A stretch of 64,000 nt of DNA from Elysia chlorotica (Eukaryota; Mollusca; Gastropoda; Plakobranchidae), in contig RQTK01000203.1 in assembly GCA_003991915.1 (NCBI GenBank), positions 574,336 to 638,335 of the forward strand, in the 5' to 3' direction. The notes under the pieces were generated by a model, which saw only the letters and a list, made by a program, of their open reading frames with translations, had not been told where the DNA came from and searched no databases. The first letter of the stretch is position 1; each line of letters starts with the position of its first letter. Below, piece by piece: positions 50,361 to 64,000 of this stretch. The position numbers and the translations under genes are program-made.

Positions 50361-51364
50361 GGTTTACCTCTTAGGTTTACCTCTTAGGTTTACCTACTAT
50401 GGACGAAAGATGCTTCATGATCTGAGTGGAAATAGGGAACTCTCCTAACTGAGACATCAAAATAATTCTCATCTCCAAAACAATCTATTGCAGTGTATCG
50501 TGCAACAAGCAATAAAAGTGGGATACCCAGATCGTTTGCAAATCTGATTTCTAGACGTCTAGTCTAGTTTAGATATATCCATGATGAAATAAAATTCGAT
50601 GTTTTATCAATACTTATCAATAAAAGGTAACTCATTTCATCTCTTACTTTTGAACGACTAGATCTAGATCTATATGTAGGGCCGCAATTACTACGGGAGT
50701 ATCTGTGCAGGGTGTAGGCCTACTGTATGGCTACATACACACCCACTGGATCTCTATCATTATTTTGTTCACATTTTGTGCTATACATAGGCCTACATAC
50801 TAGATCTATAAAAGTGTTTTATCCAACGTTTACTGTGCAACTCGTTAGCCTTCTTAAGCTTACCATAATGTACTTACAAACCCTAGATCTAGAGTTCAAG
50901 ATAAGTAAAGTTCTAGATCTAGATCAAGATTTTAGATTTGTCCCTTACTAATTGTGTCAGCATCAGTATTGTGACTGGATGAAACAAACAGGAATTTATG
51001 CACTAATACTGTCTTTGTGTGGCAGGAAGTAAAATTGTCAAATTAGTTTCGATACCCGCTCGCCATAGAAATTAACTAACTAACCAACTGCATTTGTCAG
51101 TGTTACTAATTTCAATTTTGTTTTCAGTTAACAGAATCTCGTCTTTTCATATATGTTCTTTTTAATCATATCAAGCTGTCAGGTTGTCGTGGCGATGCCA
51201 TCAGCTGATCAAATGGGTGGGTGGGCAGAATTCAATATATGGTGAATTCAATCTGAGTACAGTGGTCTCCTCCAGAGCATGATCTTGCGACAACAAAAAC
51301 GGGTTCTTAGAAGGTGCTGGAGAGGAAAATAAGCATCGAAGTGGGTCAAGTAATCAGTCCTCAA
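49906..51364. other. No gene seen; (CT)n and TCTAGA words
   Basis: Contains (CT)n at 50276-50359, three copies of a 13-bp unit (CTTAGGTTTACCT) at 50358-50397, TCTAGATCTAGA words at 50520-50940 and two TAGGCCTAC words near 50714 and 50788. Confidence 0.6.
50276..50359. repeat. (CT)n microsatellite
   Basis: About 84 bp of CT followed directly by three 13-bp tandem units to 50397. Confidence 0.97.
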
Positions 51365-51484
51365 GCCTTGGAGAGAGAGACGGAGTGACAGATAGACAGC
51401 AGAGCAAGCAAGTGCAAGGGAGAAAGAGAGAGAGAGGCGTAGAGACAGACAGACAGCAGAGCACGCGAGTGCGAGAGAGAAAGA
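51365..51484. repeat. Degenerate purine-rich tandem repeat
   Basis: Two units of about 60 bp sharing GACAGCAGAGCAMGCRAGTG within GA-rich sequence, adjoining the 3' end of the next SINE. Confidence 0.7.
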
Positions 51485-51716
51485 GTTGAGTTGGTTGCTT
51501 AACATCCGCCATGTGGGCTATATTGTAGATGGACCCCAAGCCTGTCATTTGATAATTTTATGTGCTGCCGATCACATTTAACTAAAGTAACATCGACATA
51601 TCTAGGAAGGGATGAAAAAAACAAAAATTTTTGACTGTCATGAGATTTGAACCTCTAACCTCCTGATCTGGAGACCCATAAAGCGCGGCGGGCCAGATGA
51701 CTGCCTCGCTGTGAAA
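51485..51716 (-). mobile_element. tRNA-derived SINE, near full length (copy 5)
   Basis: Minus strand: tRNA-like head with a GAGGTTCAAATCTC B box near 51640-51653, then a body with GCAGCACATAAAATTAT, CTTGGGGTCCATCTACAATA and a tail GATGTTAAGCAACCAACTC. The head differs from that of the copy at 45271, so subfamilies or different tRNA heads are possible. Confidence 0.8.
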
Positions 51717-53159
51717 GAACTACGGGTTCCGCTCGCGGCTACTTCACTAACTTAGCACCTCCCAACTGGGTACTGCGGGGTGCCAACAAACCACCACTGG
51801 TACTGTGATAGTGGGCCTTCATTCATCCTTTATTCTTCCCTTTTCTATCACACGAAAAACTCGTGAATGGGTGTGCATGCTCTTTAAGGGTCAACCAATT
51901 AAAAATCAATGAATAGTTTGGAGAAAATGTCAGCCTCCTTGTCACATTATGATGTAATGGACGATTATATCACTGATGATAGCCTGGATCTCTAAGAAAG
52001 GGCTGAGGAAGGAGCGAGATACCCCATTTAGAGATCTTGGGTAACCTAGATCCGTTTTTAGTCCCTGTGTATAAAGACAGTTGGACCATTGATGCTGGGG
52101 AAGATGGGGATGAAAGCCATGCTTTGACTGATTCGCCCAGAAGTGTCAAAAGCAGCCCCACAAGACACACACACACACTGATGTGAAACAAGCACTAGCT
52201 ACATTGCATTTTGAACTCAGGCCTGTTCTATTTGTGTGACATAGGGCTTGTAATTGCAATTGGCTAAATTTTACACTGTACTGAGCTTATTTGAATAGTA
52301 GACTGAGATGTACTGTAACTGCCGGTGCTTCACTTGATAATCTTGATCATTACCGCCTCACGCAGCTTGCACTCTCAAGCAGACAGTGCAAAACTCGGCA
52401 GGTGGCCAAAAATCTGGTTTTATAGTTTTTTTTAGAAATTCGCGGCATGGAGATTTTTTTAGTAGGGGCATAAAGATAGCTCAGTCTCCAGTGCTCGGAA
52501 CTGAGGAGCAGGAGGTCCAAGGTTCAAATCTTTGGTGTCACTTATTTTTTCCACCCACCCACTTTTTTCGGTCCATCTCTATAGGAAACCTATGGGACAT
52601 ATAACATTTATTTGAAGATGACATTTTTAGCAATATACGGCACCAGATATCTCTAGCATTAGTGCTCTGGGTTGACAAGTAGGACGTCAAACATTTCGAT
52701 CCTCAGCGGATATTTATATTTCTGTATTGCTGAACTTTCAATTGGGGCTACAAGGGCTCTAAATGCATAACCCTTTCAGTCAAGAGACGCACAGGAAGAA
52801 TGTTGTTCCATGTAAAGATTCGAACCGAAACATACCACACCCACAGCTATTTAAAATGAAATAAGTTTCATTGTAATCATCTGTAGGAAAGAAAGTAATA
52901 ACTGTCTTCTCCTTTTTTCCTTACACATGATTAGTAATAAACGATTAATAAAAAGCAGAAACAAACAAGATAGTGAAATCAACCAACTTTTCAGCACAAT
53001 AGATGTATGTAGTTTTATGAACTTATAAAATAGTTATAATGGAAAAAATATTGGTGATAACCGCAACTCTCAAGTCAATTAACCAGGTGAACAGTTGTGC
53101 CATAGCCCATTTTTTCACACGCAGTCACCCGTGCCAGACCCAGACTGACCATCTGGCTG
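51717..53159. other. No gene seen; one tRNA-like head
   Basis: No protein-coding signal. A tRNA-like stretch lies at 52474-52540. Confidence 0.5.
52474..52540 (+). mobile_element. tRNA-like SINE head
   Basis: GATAGCTCAGTCTCCAGTGC resembles an A box and AAGGTTCAAATCTT a B box. The ends do not pair, so it is not an intact tRNA. Confidence 0.5.
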
Positions 53160-54870
53160 TCAGGCGGCCTTCAAAGCGCTGCAGGGGTTAAACTTTATTT
53201 CTGAGTGTACAAGTGGTATGTGAGGTCGTGTTTTTATCACTCTCTCTGTTTGGGCTCTTGTTTCAGGAAGATAGTACTTGTCTTTTAATTCTTGTGTTCT
53301 GTGCTGAACAGATTGGTGTTTAAGTCTGCTTTTTCCTTTCCATTTTTCCACAAGCACATTTGCTGCATTTTTATTGGTCAGTCAAAGACATCTCTCTGTG
53401 AGTTCTTATGCTGCTTTTTCTCTGCGCAAACTCAAGGGCTCAAGATTGGTTAGGATTTCACATGCTGCTGGAGCATCTCATTCCTCCACAGATAAAACGA
53501 AGTGCTTGGCTTTGGATGTGGTCTATTTTGGTTGATTGGCTGCATGAGATTAGCTATGATTGATTGTAATCTAGTACAGACCTGATATATCCTATATAGA
53601 TGGTTCTTAGGGTCTGCATATCGGAGCCCCATTTTGTGCTTGCAAGGCTTTTAAGAAGTGAGAGTTGTTTGGTAGCTTTTTCTTTTATGTTTGCTACATG
53701 TCTTTTCATGGTAAGTCTACTATCAACTTGAACTCCCAGATAAATTGGATGCTCATTTTTGTTCAACTGTTGCTCTTCAAGTTTATTAGACAATTTGTGC
53801 TTGGTTTCTTTTAGACTAAGAATAAATGTTGTATACACTGACTTGTTTGGGTTAATTTTCAGTTTTAATTGTTTGTAGGATTTATTTAGCATTTATAGGT
53901 CTCTGTTTAGGTGTTTGGCATTTTGTCAAGTGTATTTACCAGTATGCCATATTACCAGGTCGTCTGCGTAGAGAGCCTTCTGTGATTTAATATTCTTAGC
54001 AATATCATTGAGAAAAATCAGGAACAATGTGCAGCTCAATGCAGAACCCTGTGGAAGACCATCTTCAAGGACTTGTCTTGAGCATGAGAGTTGCTAAGTT
54101 TTGTCTGTATAGTTCTTTCACTAAGAAAACCTTTGATCCGCCTGTACATGTTATTTGTAGTTTCTGCATTTTTAAAAGTAACCCTTTTCTCCACACTGTT
54201 ACTGTCTTATGCTTGTTGCAAGTCTATAAAGACAGCAGAAGTGTGGTGTCTATCTTGGTATCCATCTTGTATGCTTTGACATAGCCGAAAGAAGTGGTCT
54301 TCTATTTGACTTTTCGCCCTGAAACCTTTTTGGTCTTTGGTAATGATTTTGGAGTCTTCTAGCCACCAATAGAGTCGGCGACTGGTGATTTTTTCGCCTA
54401 CTTAAGTACTTTACCAACCCAGGAGGTAAGCACGATGGGTCTTTAACTCTTTAGATTTTTGGATCTTTATCTTTTTTTAAGACAGGCGCAATGTGAGCAT
54501 TTTTTTAGCTTTTGGGAGTTGTCGACTATTCCATGTACAATTGAGAAGATGTAGCGGTGCTTTATTTCCAAGTGGACCCATGTGTTGCAGCATTTCATTA
54601 TATATTTTATCAGGGTTTTGGGTCTTTTTTTTTGTCTGAGTGTCTTTAAGGCATTTAAGTAACCAATTCCTCAAGCTTGAGTTCCTCTGTAAATATTAAG
54701 GCATATATATCTTTTTCATTTTTCTCCCTTATCTTCAGTTCTTTAAGCAACACTCTGTCCTCCTGTTCTAGATTTAAGTTTGCAAAGTGTTTGTTAAGCT
54801 TCTCTGATTGTTGTTCCTTGGTTTTACAATCTGAAGTGGGTTTTGAATTTGTTTTCTGTGTTCAAACAAC
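53160..54870 (-). mobile_element. Jockey-like LINE reverse transcriptase (broken)
   Basis: Minus-strand frames in order: NPDKIYNEMLQHMGPLG and LLNCTWNSRQLPKA (RT fingers, near 54530-54610), FIDLQQA near 54210, GLPQGSALSC (near 54060) and LYADDLV (near 53960, the catalytic YADD is intact), LKINPNKSVYTTF, YLGVQVDSRLTMKRHV, LRTIYIGYIRSVLDYN (near 53560), then a C-terminal piece with HRAQELKDKYYLP-like sequence and KTRPHIPLV near 53180-53290. Several frameshifts and stops, so inactive. Confidence 0.88.
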
Positions 54871-55859
54871 ATGAGAGAGGGCAGTTCCATAATTTTATTT
54901 ATAAATTTATTCAAAAGAATAATAGGAATCAGCAATTACATAGATGTTTAAAGTACAGGAGAGAATAAGAATATATTCGTAGCAAAACACTTCTAATGCA
55001 TAATTATTGCAATACTTCTAGAGGATCTATAATAACACTAGGGGCTTTGCAAGAACAGTTCAAGCACTCATAACTTGTATATCCCTTTCTTTACTGGCGG
55101 GACTTAGAATTCCCACTATTTTAAAATACCAATAACACCGTCAAAATTTGGTTTAAGGTGATTTACATAAATGCAGCCTCCCAAATTCTCCATTTTTTGA
55201 GCCATTAGAAACTCAAGCAGTCGGTTTTTAGTAATGAAGTTTCAGTAAGTGGTATACTGCGAAAATCAGTCCAACAATTTTGCAACAGGATTTTCGGAAA
55301 ATTGTAATTTTTCTCATAAATTCCTCTAATTCTTTGTAATCTATGAAAAGGCACATCATGAAAAGGAATAAAGGTAGTAGGTTGAAATTTGGAACACTTC
55401 CGTAAAAGCGCTCTTGCTCCCAAAGACATCAATTTTTTTTTAAAACCTTCAATTTTGAAGGTTTTTGGTAAAGAAAGGGATATCATAGTTTCAAACACGG
55501 CAATCCAACAATGGCAGTCCAAATCTGAATAATAGGTCAACTAACCTTTACATGAAGGCCATGGACAGCAGCCCACCCAAAAATTAAGATCAATCACAGG
55601 ATATCAAACTCACTAATTCAAACAAAACCTTACTCATGAGTGCGAATCCGCTATCATGATTATTGCATAGCATTTAGCAATAATACCAGTGAATATTGGT
55701 CAGCAACATGGCTCGTCAAATAAATCTTTTCTTTTCATTTTCTACATTTCTCATTATGTTTTCAGTAAAAAACTAAAGAGATGTGGCGAGAGACAGCAGT
55801 CCTGTCATAGACCCTTTTGAATAGGAAAACATTATGATCAGGCAAATCTTAAAGCAGCC
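54871..55859. other. No gene assigned
   Basis: Includes an unrecognised minus-strand open frame at 55205-55540 and a small A/T-stem hairpin at 55428-55465. Possibly transposon-derived. Confidence 0.4.
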
Positions 55860-56060
55860 TGTTATCCATCCTGCAATTCTTTTTCTCGTTTAATCCAAAG
55901 GTCTTCAGTCAAATGCTTTTGAAAAACGAATGAAGCAAATAAGTAATCACAGTCAATATCTCTGAAGTTTTCAATGAGATACATGTGTATTTTAAATAAA
56001 AAAAATACAGCCTCTTGTATCTCTTCTTTTTTTAAATCCTGCATGTGTGTCGCTTACTCC
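55860..56060 (-). mobile_element. Second LINE RT fragment, different lineage
   Basis: Minus strand reads HAGFKK-like, then EAVFFLFKIHMYLIE and DYLFASFVFQKHL, resembling the AGFRKGR ... FvDyekAFD block of RTE/L1-like RT. Short and frame-shifted relative to its 5' end. Confidence 0.6.
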
Positions 56061-56797
56061 TGCTTTTATCTTTTTTTCCAAATGTTTCATGGTAGTTGTG
56101 AGGATCATTTTGTGTGCATTGCTAATTATTAGCGCTATCATTCTGTGGATGTGTATTTTTTTAGTCACCTTTCTTCAGACCATTCTCCCTTGTTCCAGAT
56201 AATTTGGCATACTTGAATATCATTTGGGAATGGCACTTCTCTTTTGAGCTTTTTTTCCCCCATTATATTACTTGTATCACTTCAAGCCTTCTATTAGAAT
56301 TTTATTAAAGTTGGTAAAAAGAAGATCTTAAAAGGAAATGCAATGCACCACCAGTGGTTATTCTGTTCTTACTATATAAGCTATAACAACTATATTGTTC
56401 ATCAAAAGTTTTTTGGGAGTGTGGGGAGAAGACCTCCAAGAAAATTGAATGGTTTTCTTTTAAGGAGTATCCACACTTCCCTAAATAAAATGAACATACC
56501 AAAGGTTTTACACATCCAACCAATTTTTCAAAGGTTAGGAAAATTGCGCAATCATTTAGACCAGGTCTGTTTCACATTTGCTTTTTTTTCGATTTATAAA
56601 AATTGTTTATATATTTTTTTTTTTTTTGTGCTTTTCAGCAGCTCTCAGATTTCTGTCCAACATGAAGCCCAGGTAGCATATGAGAGTGCCATAGGTACCT
56701 TTGGTACCTGTGGTTACTTTTTTGAGTTTATAATCAACCTAAGATCTAAAATTAAAAAAAAAAAGGTTTTTAACTCCCCACAATTTAAAAGCAAGTC
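56061..56797 (+). other. Upstream of RNF14-like gene; possible 5' UTR exon from 56639
   Basis: A strong acceptor (long T run then TGCTTTTCAG, AG at 56637-56638) suggests that the first coding exon begins at 56639 with 159 bp of 5' UTR, containing a short upstream ATG frame (ATGAAGCCCAGGTAG). No promoter seen. Confidence 0.35.
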
Positions 56798-63896
<7,099 letters not shown>

Positions 63897-64000
63897 GTAA
63901 GTCCCTACTCGATTCCAGCTGTTAAAAGAGATGAACCTTGAAAAATAAACGGTGTGAAGAACTACTCATTAGTAAACTAATATAGAGAGAGCAACTCTTT

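Noticed and set aside
52474..52540. Possible intact tRNA gene
   Set aside because: A and B box-like words are present but acceptor ends do not pair; listed as a SINE head instead.
55205..55540. 111-codon minus-strand frame with protein-like composition
   Set aside because: No family recognised and it sits among LINE fragments; too little to call a gene.

Overview
The window is AT-rich animal nuclear DNA: intron-bearing genes with GT..AG junctions, long introns, many microsatellites and degraded retroelements. The gene set (heterotrimeric G-protein gamma subunits, a band 4.1/coracle-type FERM protein, an RNF14-type RBR ubiquitin ligase, a NADAR glycosidase), the tRNA-derived SINEs, the Jockey/CR1- and RTE-like LINE tails, and the recurrent palindromic words GTAGGCCTAC and TCTAGATCTAGA suggest a lophotrochozoan, most likely a gastropod mollusc. 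That placement is inference; no species marker is present.

Layout. 0-4.5 kb: transposon remnants (Ty3/Gypsy integrase, a LINE RNase-H/C-terminal tail whose 3' end is tandemly duplicated, SINE tails). 6.9-12.6 kb, minus: two G-protein gamma genes in tandem, each with its whole coding sequence in one exon directly after a splice acceptor. 15.8-17 kb: hAT/BED-like and RTE-like fragments. 18.9-22 kb, plus: a three-exon NADAR gene whose middle exon and preceding intron part are duplicated, with the upstream copy cut off by an (ATT)n tract. 22-28.6 kb: 3' UTR, microsatellites, SINE fragments. 28.7-30.9 kb, plus: a 717-residue single-exon ORF, Ser/Asn-rich, not recognised. 35.6-45.8 kb, minus: a complete 13-coding-exon band 4.1-type gene (615 aa), with a probable 5' UTR exon and promoter near 47.1 kb. 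48-56 kb: microsatellites, three LINE reverse-transcriptase fragments and SINEs. 56.8-63.9 kb, plus: the first seven coding exons of an RNF14-type RWD-RBR E3 ligase that runs off the window.

The genes act in separate cell functions (G-protein signalling, membrane-cytoskeleton linkage, ubiquitylation, ADP-ribose chemistry); nothing suggests a functional cluster except the gamma-subunit pair. Exon models were built by hand from reading frame, splice consensus and phase agreement; every junction given for the three multi-exon genes is phase-consistent. The most notable structural signals are the intragenic exon duplication in the NADAR gene, the tandem gamma pair, and an approximately 0.7-1.0 kb dispersed repeat present in opposite orientation in two different genes and carrying the same microsatellite at very different lengths.
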